A stretch of 64,000 nucleotides of DNA from Nonomuraea coxensis DSM 45129. Its GTDB lineage: Bacteria > Actinomycetota > Actinomycetes > Streptosporangiales > Streptosporangiaceae. The translations under genes and the position numbers were made by a program. The stretch lies in assembly GCF_019397265.1 (NCBI RefSeq), contig NZ_CP068985.1:4444501-4508500 (forward strand), in the 5' to 3' direction. The notes under the pieces were generated by a model, which had not been told where the DNA came from, did not search any database, and worked only from the letters and a program-made list of their open reading frames with translations. Shown one piece after another: positions 1-8,702 of the stretch (position 1 is its first letter; every line of letters starts with the position of its first letter).

Positions 1-817
1 CCACGACGGCCACGCCGGCGTCCTCCAGCCGGGCCCGTACGGCGTCGAGCGCCGCGCGCACCTCGGGGGCGAGCACCGCGGCGAACCAGCCGCCCAGCCA
101 GCCGACCCGCAACCGCGCGGGCGGCTCGTCCGAGAGAGGGGCGGCGAGCCCGTCCATGAGCAGCGCCGCGTCGTCCACGGTGCGGGCCAGGACCCCGAGG
201 TGGTCCAGCGACGGGGCCAGCGGCAGCACGCCGTCCAGCGGGATCCGGCCGCGGGTCGGCTTGAAGCCGACGCAGCCGCTGAGCGCGGCGGGGATGCGCA
301 CGCTGCCGGCCGTGTCGGAGCCGAGACCGCCCAGCGAGCTGCCGGCGGCGACCGAGGCGGCCGACCCGCCGGACGAGCCGCCGGGGATGCGCCCGCGCCG
401 GTACGGGTTGTGCGTGGGGCCGAAGCAGGCGCTGTCGGTCCGCCCGCCCCAGGCCAGCTCGTGCGTGGTGTGCTTGCCGAGGATCACCGTCCCGGCCTCC
501 AGCAGCCGGGTCACCGCCGTCGCGTCCCGGTCCGGCACGTGTCCGGCGAAGCGCGGCGAGCCGTAGCTGGTGCGCACCCCGGCGGTGTCGATCAGGTCCT
601 TGACGCCGATCGGGATGCCGTGCAGCGGGCCGCGGACGGGCTCGCCGGCGAGGGCTTTCGCGCGGGCGAGCGCGGCCTCGGCGGTGACGGTGGCGTAGGC
701 GTGCAGCGCCGGTTCGGTCGCGGCGATCCTGGCCAGCAGGTGCTCGGTCAGCTCGACCGGCGACAGCTCGCCGCGCGCGACGGCCGCCGACGCCGCGGCG
801 ATGGTGTCAACGCGCAT
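1..817 (-). CDS. Amidase (amidase-signature family), 3' end outside window
   Basis: Amidase-signature hydrolase, which splits an amide into a carboxylic acid and ammonia. Only the first 272 residues are inside the window; the C-terminal part lies beyond position 1. Seen: the Ser-cisSer-Lys set of the family, with Lys73 in GVKD, the Gly/Ser loop GGSSGGSAA and the nucleophile loop GSDTAGSVR. The ATG at 817 lies 11 bases inside the end of the upstream permease gene, so it is translationally coupled and is the last visible gene of the importer operon. Inference: the imported solute, or something made from it, is the amide substrate. Other members of the family act on peptide amides, aryl amides or Glu-tRNA(Gln), so the substrate is open. 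Confidence 0.9.
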   Translation of the reverse strand, partial: MRVDTIAAASAAVARGELSPVELTEHLLARIAATEPALHAYATVTAEAALARAKALAGEPVRGPLHGIPIGVKDLIDTAGVRTSYGSPRFAGHVPDRDATAVTRLLEAGTVILGKHTTHELAWGGRTDSACFGPTHNPYRRGRIPGGSSGGSAASVAAGSSLGGLGSDTAGSVRIPAALSGCVGFKPTRGRIPLDGVLPLAPSLDHLGVLARTVDDAALLMDGLAAPLSDEPPARLRVGWLGGWFAAVLAPEVRAALDAVRARLEDAGVAVV

Positions 818-1838
818 GGCCGGGGTCCCGTACGTAGTAGCCGACGGGGAACAGGCTCAGCCCGGTCCGGTCGCGTACCAGCCCCCACAGCCCGCCCGGC
901 AGCCACCGGGCGGCGGCGATGCCGACGGCGCCCAAGAGCACCAGGTACCACGAGCCGTAGTCGGCCAGCAGCTGCTGCAGCGCGAAGAACACCACCGCGC
1001 CGAGCAGCGGCCCCTCGACGAAGCCGATGCCGCCGATCACCACGATGAAGATCATGTACGCCGACCACTGCACGTTGAAGATCGCGTCCGGGTTGACGCT
1101 GAGCGAGCTGACCGTGATCACCCCGCCCGCCGCGCCGGTCCCGGCGGCCGACACCAGGTACACGATCCGCTTGGCCCGGGTCACGTCGATGCCGGCGGCG
1201 CTCGCGGCGGTCTCCTCGTCGCGCACCGCCATCAGCGACAGCCCCACCCGGCCGCGCAGCAGCAGGTAGCAGCCGCCGACGGTGGCGAGGGTGAGCGCCA
1301 GCGCCACCCAGTAGGTCAGCGCGCCGCGCAGCGCGGGGTCCAGGCCGGACAGCCCGGCCAGGCCCTTGCCGCTGGCACCGCCCAAGGCGTCGACGCGCAC
1401 CACCAGCAGCCGGTACACCTCGGCGATCACCCACGTGCCGACGGCGAAGTAGTCGCCGCGCAGCCGGAAGGCCAGCCACGAGGTGGGCACCGCGAACACC
1501 ACGCAGGTGAGCGCGGCCAGCGGCACCGCCAGGTACGGCTGCACCCCCAGGTCGGCCAGCGCGATCACGCTGTAGGCGCCGATCCCGACGAAGGCCTGCT
1601 GGCCGACCGAGACCAGGCCGCCGAACCCGGCCAGCAGGTTCCACATGCTCGCCAGCGCGACCAGCACGTAGAAGTTGACGAGCGTGTCGGTGATGTCGCT
1701 GAACACCACGTACGGCAGCGCCGCGAGCAGCACCACGACGGCGAGCAGCGCCCCGCCCGACGCCTTGGAGGTGCGGGCCGCGCGGCGCACGTCGATCGCG
1801 GCCGCCGCCCGCTCGGTCAGCAGATGGGAGAGGGTCAT
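807..1838 (-). CDS. livM: Branched-chain amino acid-type ABC transporter permease LivM
   Basis: Inner-membrane permease of a LivHMGF-type importer, 343 residues, the usual length for LivM. The N-terminal 25 residues are cytosolic and basic; a run of hydrophobic segments follows, and the conserved LivM stretch around GGASGKGLAGLSGL is present. It pairs with LivH to form the channel and binds the two ATPases encoded upstream in the operon. The ATG at 1838 overlaps the livH stop by four bases (ATGA), which fixes the start. Transporters of this class carry branched-chain amino acids, but also urea, short amides and aromatic acids, so the solute is not certain. Confidence 0.93.
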   Translation of the reverse strand: MTLSHLLTERAAAAIDVRRAARTSKASGGALLAVVVLLAALPYVVFSDITDTLVNFYVLVALASMWNLLAGFGGLVSVGQQAFVGIGAYSVIALADLGVQPYLAVPLAALTCVVFAVPTSWLAFRLRGDYFAVGTWVIAEVYRLLVVRVDALGGASGKGLAGLSGLDPALRGALTYWVALALTLATVGGCYLLLRGRVGLSLMAVRDEETAASAAGIDVTRAKRIVYLVSAAGTGAAGGVITVSSLSVNPDAIFNVQWSAYMIFIVVIGGIGFVEGPLLGAVVFFALQQLLADYGSWYLVLLGAVGIAAARWLPGGLWGLVRDRTGLSLFPVGYYVRDPGHAR

Positions 1839-2701
1839 GCGGTCCGTCCCGCGAGCAGGCCCTGCGGCCGGAAGGCCAGCACGGCGAGGAAGACGAGGTG
1901 GCCGGCCAGCAGCGTCATCGCCGGGTCGATCTGGGAGCCGAGCGACTGGGTGACGCCCAGCACGATGCCGCCCAGCAGCGTCCCCCACAGCGAGCCGAGC
2001 CCGCCGATGACGACCGCCTCGAACGCGAAGATCAGCCGGGACGGGCCGGTGGCCGGGTCGAACGACGAGCGCACCGCGAACATCAGCCCGGCCAGCGCCA
2101 CGGTGGCGAAGGCGATGGCGGTGGCGACGCCGTAGACGTGCCGGCTGTCGGCGCCCACCAGGTTCGCGGTCTCGCGGTCGTCGGAGGAGGCGCGCAGCAT
2201 CCTGCCGAGCCCGGTGCGCGTCAGGAACACCTGGATGCCGGCCAGCACGGCGCAGGCCAGCAGGAACGTGGCCAGCGGCAGCCAGCCGACGGTGATCGAT
2301 CCCGCGAGCTGGAAGGAGGAGGTGGCGAACGAGCCGCCGTCCAGGGTGCGCGTGTCGGCGGAGAAGATCTCCAGCAGCACGTTCTGCAGCACGATCGACA
2401 GCCCGAACGTCACCAGCAGCGTGGCCAGCGGCCCCGAGGAGAGGCTGCCCTGCAGCAGCACCCGCTGGTTCAGGTAGCCGAGCACCGCGAACAGCGGCAC
2501 GGTCACCACGACGACCACCCACAGCGGCAGCCCGGTCCCGCCGACCAGGGCGAGGGCCAGGAACGAGGCGACGACGGCCAGGTCCCCGTGGGCGAGGTTG
2601 ACGATCCGCATCACGCCGAACATCAGCGACAGGCCGGTCGCGAACAGCGCGTACAGGCCGCCGAGCAGCAGTCCCTGGACCACCGCGTTGAACCATTGCA
2701 T
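1835..2701 (-). CDS. livH: Branched-chain amino acid-type ABC transporter permease LivH
   Basis: Second membrane permease of the importer, 288 residues, typical LivH length. It begins with the family's usual N-terminus (QGLLLGGLYALFATGLSL), then VMRIVNLAHGD, the segment that marks LivH proteins. About eight hydrophobic segments cover most of the length. It starts one base after the livF stop and overlaps livM by four bases, so the operon is read livK-livG-livF-livH-livM-amidase. No odd features. Confidence 0.94.
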   Translation of the reverse strand: MQWFNAVVQGLLLGGLYALFATGLSLMFGVMRIVNLAHGDLAVVASFLALALVGGTGLPLWVVVVVTVPLFAVLGYLNQRVLLQGSLSSGPLATLLVTFGLSIVLQNVLLEIFSADTRTLDGGSFATSSFQLAGSITVGWLPLATFLLACAVLAGIQVFLTRTGLGRMLRASSDDRETANLVGADSRHVYGVATAIAFATVALAGLMFAVRSSFDPATGPSRLIFAFEAVVIGGLGSLWGTLLGGIVLGVTQSLGSQIDPAMTLLAGHLVFLAVLAFRPQGLLAGRTA

Positions 2702-2702
2702 G

Positions 2703-3428
2703 TCAGTCTTTCCCGTCCTGCGTGAGGTCGCCGATGCCGAAGTACGCGTGCTCGACCTGCTCGGCGGTGAGCTCCGCGGGCCGTCCCGCCAGCACCGAGC
2801 GGCCCTCCAGCAGGCAGTGCACCCGGTCGGCGACCCGCAGCGCCTGCGAGACGTCCTGTTCGACGACGAGCGCGGTGGTGCCGGCGGCGACGATCTCCGG
2901 CAGCGTCTCGTAGATGCGGCGCACGATGACCGGCGCCAGGCCCAGCGACAGCTCGTCGACGAGCAGCAGGTCGGGGTTGGTCAGCAGGGCCCGGCCGATG
3001 GCCACGGCCTGCTGCTCGCCGCCGGACAGCTGCGCCGCGTTCTGCCGCCGCCGCTCGGTCATCCACGGGAACAGCTCGTAGACCCGCCGCAGCGACCAGG
3101 GGCCGGTCCGTTTGCGGTAGGTGCCGGTGAGCAGGTTCTCCTCGACGGTGAGGGAGCGGAACAGCCGCCGGCCCTCCGGCACCAGCGCGATCCCGGCCGA
3201 GACCCGCTGGTGGGCGGGGGAGCGGGTGATGTCGCGCCCCGCGAGGTGCACGGTCCCCGAGGTGGGGGTGTTGAGCCCGGCCAGGGCGCGCAGCAGCGTG
3301 GACTTGCCCGCGCCGTTGGCGCCGATGACGGCCAGGACCTCGCCGCGTTCCAGTTCCAGGCTGACGCCGTCCACGGCGCGCAGCAGGCCGTGGTGCACGG
3401 TGAGGTCGCGGATCGACAGCAGGCTCAC
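2703..3428 (-). CDS. livF: Branched-chain amino acid-type ABC transporter ATPase LivF
   Basis: Cytosolic ATPase that drives the importer, 241 residues from a GTG start. Motifs in order: Walker A GANGAGKST near residue 38, signature LSGGEQQ, Walker B LLLVDELSLGLAP, and the switch region before VVEQDVSQAL, which has Gln-Asp where many ABC ATPases have the switch His. That replacement is usual in LivF (EQN/EQD). The GTG at 3428 is chosen because it overlaps the stop of livG by four bases and because the protein then begins right before the first beta strand (LLSIRDLTV). Longer in-frame readings upstream are low-complexity shadow. Confidence 0.93.
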   Translation of the reverse strand: MSLLSIRDLTVHHGLLRAVDGVSLELERGEVLAVIGANGAGKSTLLRALAGLNTPTSGTVHLAGRDITRSPAHQRVSAGIALVPEGRRLFRSLTVEENLLTGTYRKRTGPWSLRRVYELFPWMTERRRQNAAQLSGGEQQAVAIGRALLTNPDLLLVDELSLGLAPVIVRRIYETLPEIVAAGTTALVVEQDVSQALRVADRVHCLLEGRSVLAGRPAELTAEQVEHAYFGIGDLTQDGKD

Positions 3429-4180
3429 GGTCCCTCCTCCGCTGTGCCGCTTTCCGGCCCGCCGCCCAGGTACAGCTCGCGCACCTTGGCGTCGGCGAGC
3501 ACCGCGACCGGCTCGCCGTCGGCGACGACGTCGCCGCCGGCCAGGCAGATCATCCGGGCGACGGTCTTGACCAGCGCGTGCACCACGTGCTCGATCCACA
3601 CGATGCCGAGCCCGTCGGCGTGCAGCCGCCTGATCACCTCGACCAGCTCGGCCACCTCGGGCTCGGTGAGCCCGCCGGCGACCTCGTCGAGCAGCAGCAG
3701 CCGGGGGCCGGTGCCGAGCGCGCGGGCCACTTCCAGCCGCTTGCGCTGCAGCAGGGTGAGCCGCCCCGCGGCGGTGTTGGCCAGGTCGGCCAGGCCGGTG
3801 CGCTCCAGCACGTCCATGGCCTGCGACCAGGCCTGCTTGCCGTGCAGCCCGGCGCCCTGGTGCGCGCACACCAGGACGTTCTCGAACACGGTGAGATGGG
3901 TGAACGGGCGCGGCACCTGGTAGGTGCGGCCGATGCCGGCGCGGGTGCGGGCGTGCGGCGGCACGCCCGTGACGTCGCGCCCGTCCAGCCAGACCGTGCC
4001 GGCGTCCGGGCGCAGGTCGCCGGAGATCATCGCGAACAGGCTGGACTTGCCCGCCCCGTTCGGCCCGACGATGCCCAGCGCCTCGCCCGGTCCCAGCGAC
4101 AGGGCCAGGTCCCGGGCGACGGTCACCTGGCCGAAGCTCTTGGACAGGCTCTCCAGGCGCAGCAGCGGTGCGGTCATCAT
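3425..4180 (-). CDS. livG: Branched-chain amino acid-type ABC transporter ATPase LivG
   Basis: Second ATPase of the importer, 250-251 residues. Walker A is GPNGAGKSS; Walker B is LLLLDEVAGGLTEPE; the switch His is in WIEHVV. The ABC signature is unusual: where LivG normally has LSxGQ it reads LTLLQRKRLEVARAL, a form I recall from a subgroup of LivG proteins, so it is probably not a loss of function. Two ATG codons lie side by side (4180 and 4177), and both overlap the stop of the binding-protein gene. It couples tightly to livF downstream. Confidence 0.92.
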   Translation of the reverse strand: MMTAPLLRLESLSKSFGQVTVARDLALSLGPGEALGIVGPNGAGKSSLFAMISGDLRPDAGTVWLDGRDVTGVPPHARTRAGIGRTYQVPRPFTHLTVFENVLVCAHQGAGLHGKQAWSQAMDVLERTGLADLANTAAGRLTLLQRKRLEVARALGTGPRLLLLDEVAGGLTEPEVAELVEVIRRLHADGLGIVWIEHVVHALVKTVARMICLAGGDVVADGEPVAVLADAKVRELYLGGGPESGTAEEGP

Positions 4181-5484
4181 GTGCCGGTCGGCAGCAGGTC
4201 GCCCCCGATGGGAACGGCCTTGTTCGGGGTGTTGTCCACGATGGCCACGTCCCAGGGGAACTTGGTGCCCTTGCGCCACTGGCCGCCGACCGGGTGCTGG
4301 AGGGCGATGCCGGGCTTGGGGCCGGCGGTGAAGTCCAGGTCGCCGCTCATGCAGCTGATCTTCATGGTGCGCAGCTTGTCGGCCACGTCGTCGCGGTCCT
4401 TGGGGTCGCCCGCGTTCTTGAACGCCTGGACGGCGATCTCGAACAGCGAGTAGACCGAGCCGAGGGCCTGGGTCCACTGCTTGCCGGTGGCGGCGAAGTC
4501 CTCGGCGAGCTGCTGGGCGGTCTTGCCGTCCAGGGTGGACTTGTACGGGTGCGCCGGGCTCCACCAGAAGTCGGTGGCGATGTTGCTGGCGAGCGGGCCG
4601 AGCGCCTCCGCCTCGGAGGGGAAGAGCATGACCTTGGCGACGGTGGCCAGCTTCGGCTTGAAGCCCTGCTGGCGGGCCTGCTTCCAGAACGTCTGGAAGT
4701 CGGGCGGGATCGGGGTGCAGGTGAACAGCTCGGCCTCCGACGACTTGAACTTCGCGATCTGCGAGCTGAAGTCGGTGACGCCGTTCTGGTACGCGCCGCC
4801 GTCCACGACCTCGTAGCCGGCCTTGGTGATCATCGGGCCGAGGCCCTGGCGGAAGGCGTTGGCGTCGGTGTCGTTGGGCCACAGTGCCGCGACGTTCTTG
4901 TTGCCCACCTCCATGCGCTCCCACATGGGGAAGAAGCAGTCGGCGAACTCCTGCATCCCGAAGAAGAACAGCGTGGTGTACGTGAAGCCCTCGCCGTCCT
5001 TGCCGCCCCGGCCGTTCCACCACGCCTCCCAGGGGGCGATCGTGGTGACGTTCGGGATGCCGTTGGCCTCGCACTGGTCGGCCACCGGGTTGGTGGTGTC
5101 CGGCGTCGAGGAGCCGACGATCAGGTCCACCTTGTCGCTGTTGATGAGCTGACGGGTGACCTCGGTGGCCCGGTTGGGGTTGGACTGGGTGTCCTTGACG
5201 ATGATCTCGACGGTGCGCTTCCTGCCGCCGGCGGTGAAGCCGCCCCGCAGCGCTTCGGTGATCTGCTTGACCACGAAGTTGTCGGCGGAGGCGAAGCCGG
5301 CCAGCGCGCCGGTCTGCGGGCTGACGTAACCGATCTTGAGGACGTCGGAGGAGGAGGAGGCGCCGGTGCCCTTGAGGCCTCCGCAGGCGCTCAGCAGCGG
5401 CGCCCCGCCGATCGCGGCGGCGCCGAGGCCGGCCGCGCTGAGGAAGGAACGGCGGTTCATGCCGCCGGGGGAAGCGTCGCTCAC
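4177..5484 (-). CDS. ABC transporter substrate-binding lipoprotein (LivK/AmiC-like)
   Basis: Extracytoplasmic solute receptor for the LivHMGF importer, 435 residues. The N-terminus combines a twin-arginine motif (Arg11-Arg12 in NRRSFLSAAG) with a lipobox, LLSAC, ending at Cys34, so it is probably exported folded by Tat and then lipidated. The body begins VLKIGYVSPQTG, the usual first strand of the periplasmic-binding type 1 fold. I chose the GTG at 5484 because AAGGAG lies eight bases upstream; the ATG at 5460 has no ribosome site. It heads the operon, so most transcription likely starts in 5485-5711. The many aromatic residues of the mature part would suit a larger solute than leucine, but that is only inference. 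Confidence 0.92.
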   Translation of the reverse strand: MSDASPGGMNRRSFLSAAGLGAAAIGGAPLLSACGGLKGTGASSSSDVLKIGYVSPQTGALAGFASADNFVVKQITEALRGGFTAGGRKRTVEIIVKDTQSNPNRATEVTRQLINSDKVDLIVGSSTPDTTNPVADQCEANGIPNVTTIAPWEAWWNGRGGKDGEGFTYTTLFFFGMQEFADCFFPMWERMEVGNKNVAALWPNDTDANAFRQGLGPMITKAGYEVVDGGAYQNGVTDFSSQIAKFKSSEAELFTCTPIPPDFQTFWKQARQQGFKPKLATVAKVMLFPSEAEALGPLASNIATDFWWSPAHPYKSTLDGKTAQQLAEDFAATGKQWTQALGSVYSLFEIAVQAFKNAGDPKDRDDVADKLRTMKISCMSGDLDFTAGPKPGIALQHPVGGQWRKGTKFPWDVAIVDNTPNKAVPIGGDLLPTGT

Positions 5485-5711
5485 GCGAGGACTCCTTATG
5501 CCGGACGATGTCCCTCGCCCATGGCGATGCGCGCCGCGGGGACATCTGAGGTGCTCTTCGGGAAGGGGTCGGCGGCCCGCCGGCTCGTGGCCGTGGCGCG
5601 GCTCCGACCTGCGGGATGCCGTGAAGGTGACCCTGACCGTACGGCTCCGGTAACACCCGTGCAACAAGACGTCCGAAGGAGTGGAACGCGAAATCACCAG
5701 GTGGAACGCCG

Positions 5712-6551
5712 CTACGCCGGCGGCCGGTAGCCGAGCCGCCGGGAGATCTCCGCGGCGGTGCGCCGCAGCGGCCCCTCCAGCCGCCCGGCCAGCGCCTCGA
5801 CGGACGTCGGGGCCAGCGTCAGGTACACCGCGACGTTGATCGCGGCCACCACCTCGCCCGAACGGTCGCGCACCGGCGCGGAGAACGAGCGCAGGCCCGG
5901 GGCCAGCTCCTCGTCGTTGACCGCGATCCCGCTCTGGCGCACCTTGGCCAGCGCGGCCAGCAGTTGCTCCCGGTTGGTGATGGTCTTGGGCCCCCGGCGG
6001 GCCATGTCGGTGCGGTCCAGGATCTGCCGGAGCGTCGCCGGGTCCCGGTAGGCCAGCAGCACCTTGCCCATCGACGTGCAGTAGGCCGGCAGCCGCGAGC
6101 CGACGTGCAGGTTGAGGTCCATGGCCAGGGACGTGCGCCTGCTGCTGCGCCGCCGGTCCACGTAGACGACGTCGGGCCCGTCGGCGACGGCCGCGCTGAT
6201 GGTGAAGCCGGTCTCGTCGGCCAGCGCCTGCAGCAGCGGCCCGGTGACGCGGGTGAGCTCCATCGAGTCGATCGCGGCGAACCCCAGGTCCACGGCGCGC
6301 GGGCCGAGGAAGTACTTCTTCGTCTCCGGGTCCTGCTGCAGGTACTGCAGCGAGGTCAGCGTGGCCACGTAGCGGTGCGTGGTGCTCTTGTTCAGCCCCA
6401 CGGCCCTGGCCAGGTCGGCGATCCCCAGCACCGAGCGGTCGCCGGTGAACGCGTCCAGGATGCTCAGCCCCCGCTCCAGGGACACCGAGTGGGACGCCGC
6501 GTGCGTCTCGGGCCGCCGGGCGGGCTCTTCATCGGTCACAGTGGTCAGCAT
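5712..6551 (-). CDS. IclR family transcriptional regulator
   Basis: DNA-binding regulator of 279 residues. A winged helix-turn-helix (about residues 25-90, with VLGIADLARAVGLNKSTTHRYVATL) is followed by the effector-binding IclR domain (FTISAAVADGPDVVYVDR onward). IclR proteins bind small acids or their catabolites and control nearby uptake and degradation genes. It sits between the importer operon, same strand, and a divergent aldehyde dehydrogenase whose start is only 53 bases away. The 11-base palindrome in that gap is the likely operator. The protein likely controls both sides. Confidence 0.93.
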   Translation of the reverse strand: MLTTVTDEEPARRPETHAASHSVSLERGLSILDAFTGDRSVLGIADLARAVGLNKSTTHRYVATLTSLQYLQQDPETKKYFLGPRAVDLGFAAIDSMELTRVTGPLLQALADETGFTISAAVADGPDVVYVDRRRSSRRTSLAMDLNLHVGSRLPAYCTSMGKVLLAYRDPATLRQILDRTDMARRGPKTITNREQLLAALAKVRQSGIAVNDEELAPGLRSFSAPVRDRSGEVVAAINVAVYLTLAPTSVEALAGRLEGPLRRTAAEISRRLGYRPPA

Positions 6552-6574
6552 ATGATTTCTCCGTTCTAGTCATC

Positions 6575-6585
6575 CGAATCATTCG
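6575..6585. promoter_or_regulatory. Candidate IclR operator (palindrome)
   Basis: CGAAT-C-ATTCG, a perfect 11-base palindrome in the 53-base gap between the divergent iclR and aldehyde dehydrogenase starts. A second, wider inverted pair TCTCCGT (6558-6564) and ACGGAGA (6586-6592) flanks it, though not on the same axis. IclR proteins bind short palindromes in such divergent gaps; the link to this regulator is inferred from position. Confidence 0.5.
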
Positions 6586-6604
6586 ACGGAGAGGACCACG
6601 GCAC

Positions 6605-8086
6605 ATGGCCCGAGCGGGGGGCGACTGGCGCAAGTCGCGATTCGGGCACTTCATCGGCGGCGAGTGGGTGGCCGCCGGCTCCGGCCGTACCTATCCCGAC
6701 CACTCGCCGTGGTCCGGCGAGGTGCTCGCCGAGGTGGCCGCCGGCGACGCCGAGGACGCGCAGGCGGCCATCGCCGCCGCGCACGCGGCGTTCCCCGGCT
6801 GGTCGGCGCTGCCGCCCGGGCGGCGCCAGCACGTCTTCCTGCGCGCGGCCGACATCCTGCACGCCCGGCGCGACGGCATCCTCGACGCCCTCGCCGCCGA
6901 GACCGGCTGCGGCCGCTACTTCGGCGAGGTCCAGGTCGACTTCGCGGTCAAGCTGCTGCGGCAGGCCGCCCAGCTCGCCTACCAGCCCACCGGCAGCCTG
7001 CTGCCGTCCGACGTCGAGGGCATGCAGGCGATGGCGGTCCGCCGGCCGGTCGGCGTGGTCGGCGCCATCGCGCCGTGGAACGCCTCGCTCACCCTGTCAG
7101 GACGGGCCGTCGTCGGGCCGCTCGCCCTGGGCAACACCGTCGTGGTCAAGCCGTCGGAGGAGGCCCCGTACACCGGCGGCGCCCTGTGGGCGGAGGTGCT
7201 GCACGAGGCCGGGCTGCCCGCCGGCGCGCTCAACGTGGTCACGCACGCCCCGGGCGAGGCCGGCGGCGTGGCCGACGCGATGCTGGCCAGCCCGCTGGTC
7301 AAGCGCGTCAACTTCACCGGCTCCACCCCGACCGGCCGGCGACTGGCCGAGAAGGCGGGCCGCCACCTCAAACGGGTCGTGCTCCAGCTCAGCGGCCAGA
7401 ACCCGCTCATCGTCACCCGCGACGCCGACCTCGCCTACGCGGTCGACGCCGCCACCTACGGCGCCTTCATCCACCAGGGCCAGGTGTGCATGTGCGCCCG
7501 CCGCATCTACGTGGAACGGCCACTGGCCGACGAGTTCACCGCGCGGTTCGCGGCCAAGGTGGCGGCCCTGCCCACCGGCGACCCGCACGACCCGGCCACC
7601 GTGGTCGGCCCCGTGATCAACGAATGGGCGCTGGCGCTGCTGGACCGCCGGGTCAAGGAGGCCGTCGAACTCGGCTCCCGCGTCCTGGCGGGCGGCGTGC
7701 CCCAGCCGCCGTGCTACCCCGCGACCGTGCTGACCGACGTGCCGGACGAGGCCGAGATCGCGCAGGGCGAGACGTTCGGCCCGGTCGTGGTCGTGGAGGC
7801 CGTCGACTCGGCCGACGAGGCGGTCACCCGCGCCAACGCCTCCGACCTGGGCCTGGCCGCGTCGGTCATCACCGGCGACCCTCGTCACGGGCTGAAGCTG
7901 GCCTCCCGGCTGGACGTCGGCATCGTGCACGTCAACGACCAGCCGGTCAACGACGAGCCGCAGATGCCGTTCGGCGGCGTCAAGGACAGCGGCTGGGGGC
8001 GGTTCGGGCTCGGGTTCGCGGCCGAGGAGTTCAGCGAGCTGCAGTGGGTGACCGTACGGGACCAGGACCGCGCGTTCCCTTTCTGA
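6605..8086 (+). CDS. Aldehyde dehydrogenase family protein (NAD(P)-dependent)
   Basis: Oxidises an aldehyde to the acid, 493 residues, full length. Seen: cofactor and substrate motifs APWNASLTLSG, VVKPSEEAP, FTGSTPTGRRLAEKA, the nucleophile Cys295 in GQVCMCARR, and the C-terminal PFGGVKDSGWGRFG. The protein most resembles vanillin/benzaldehyde-type members. Odd: the general-base glutamate is replaced. The usual ELGGKNP reads QLSGQNP here (CAG codon at 7385-7387, Gln261), exactly 34 residues before Cys295, the spacing of the Glu-Cys pair in the family. It could still act as an acylating or slow enzyme, or use another base. Divergent from iclR, so probably co-regulated with the amide importer. 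Confidence 0.9.
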   Translation: MARAGGDWRKSRFGHFIGGEWVAAGSGRTYPDHSPWSGEVLAEVAAGDAEDAQAAIAAAHAAFPGWSALPPGRRQHVFLRAADILHARRDGILDALAAETGCGRYFGEVQVDFAVKLLRQAAQLAYQPTGSLLPSDVEGMQAMAVRRPVGVVGAIAPWNASLTLSGRAVVGPLALGNTVVVKPSEEAPYTGGALWAEVLHEAGLPAGALNVVTHAPGEAGGVADAMLASPLVKRVNFTGSTPTGRRLAEKAGRHLKRVVLQLSGQNPLIVTRDADLAYAVDAATYGAFIHQGQVCMCARRIYVERPLADEFTARFAAKVAALPTGDPHDPATVVGPVINEWALALLDRRVKEAVELGSRVLAGGVPQPPCYPATVLTDVPDEAEIAQGETFGPVVVVEAVDSADEAVTRANASDLGLAASVITGDPRHGLKLASRLDVGIVHVNDQPVNDEPQMPFGGVKDSGWGRFGLGFAAEEFSELQWVTVRDQDRAFPF

Positions 8087-8089
8087 GCG

Positions 8090-8581
8090 CTAACCGTCGT
8101 AGCGGGTGTAGATCGCCGCCGACGTCCCCGAGGGGTCCAGCCTGGCCAGGAGGGCGTCGGCGATGGCGGCGAGCTGGTCGAGCTGCTCCGGGGTGAGGGT
8201 GTCGACGACGTGGTGGTGGACGGTGGCCACGTGGCCGGGGGCCGCCTGCCGTACCTTCTCCCATCCGTCGTCGGTGAGCCGGACGTGCGTGGTGCGGCGG
8301 TCGTCCGGGCGGGAGAAGCGCTCCACCAGGCCCCGTTTCTCCAGGCGGGTCACCACGTGGGAGAGGCGGGGGAGCGTGGCGTTGGTGCCCCAGGACAGCT
8401 CGGTCATGCGCGACGTCCGTCCGGGCGTCTCCGACAGCGTGGCCAGCACGTAGTACTCGAACTCCGTCAGGCCGGCGTCGCGGCGCAACTGGGCGTCGAG
8501 CACGGCAGGGAGCAGTTCGAGCACCGCGCGCAGCCGGACCCAGGCGCGTAGCTGCGGCCGGTCGAGCCAGGGAGTGTCCAA
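8090..8581 (-). CDS. MarR family transcriptional regulator
   Basis: Winged-helix regulator of 163 residues. The core (LTEFEYYVLATLSE, then the recognition region TNATLPRLSHVVTRLEKRGLVERF) and the wing SRPDDRRTTHVRLTDDG are typical MarR. The start is a TTG at 8581 preceded by GAGGA nine bases upstream; there is no ATG or GTG in a better position. It is divergent from a dioxygenase gene with a 12-base palindrome between them. MarR proteins commonly repress such a neighbour and release DNA when they bind a phenolic compound; that role is inferred here. Confidence 0.9.
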   Translation of the reverse strand: MDTPWLDRPQLRAWVRLRAVLELLPAVLDAQLRRDAGLTEFEYYVLATLSETPGRTSRMTELSWGTNATLPRLSHVVTRLEKRGLVERFSRPDDRRTTHVRLTDDGWEKVRQAAPGHVATVHHHVVDTLTPEQLDQLAAIADALLARLDPSGTSAAIYTRYDG

Positions 8582-8606
8582 AAGAATCCGTCCTCACCGG
8601 GAATGG

Positions 8607-8618
8607 TTGTCGCGACAA
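8607..8618. promoter_or_regulatory. Candidate MarR operator
   Basis: TTGTCGCGACAA, a perfect 12-base palindrome in the 121-base gap between the divergent MarR gene and the extradiol dioxygenase gene. It lies about 25 bases upstream of the MarR start, where a bound dimer could block one or both promoters. The assignment rests on symmetry and position only. Confidence 0.55.
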
Positions 8619-8702
8619 GTTTGCTCCCCATGATGATCCTGCCTCATGAGCGGCCCGTCACCGACACGGCACACCGCAGGACCCCGGCACCAAGGAGCCC
8701 GC

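Noticed and set aside
200..2725. Several plus-strand frames over the amidase and permease genes
   Set aside because: No ribosome sites or motifs; the minus-strand genes explain the region fully.
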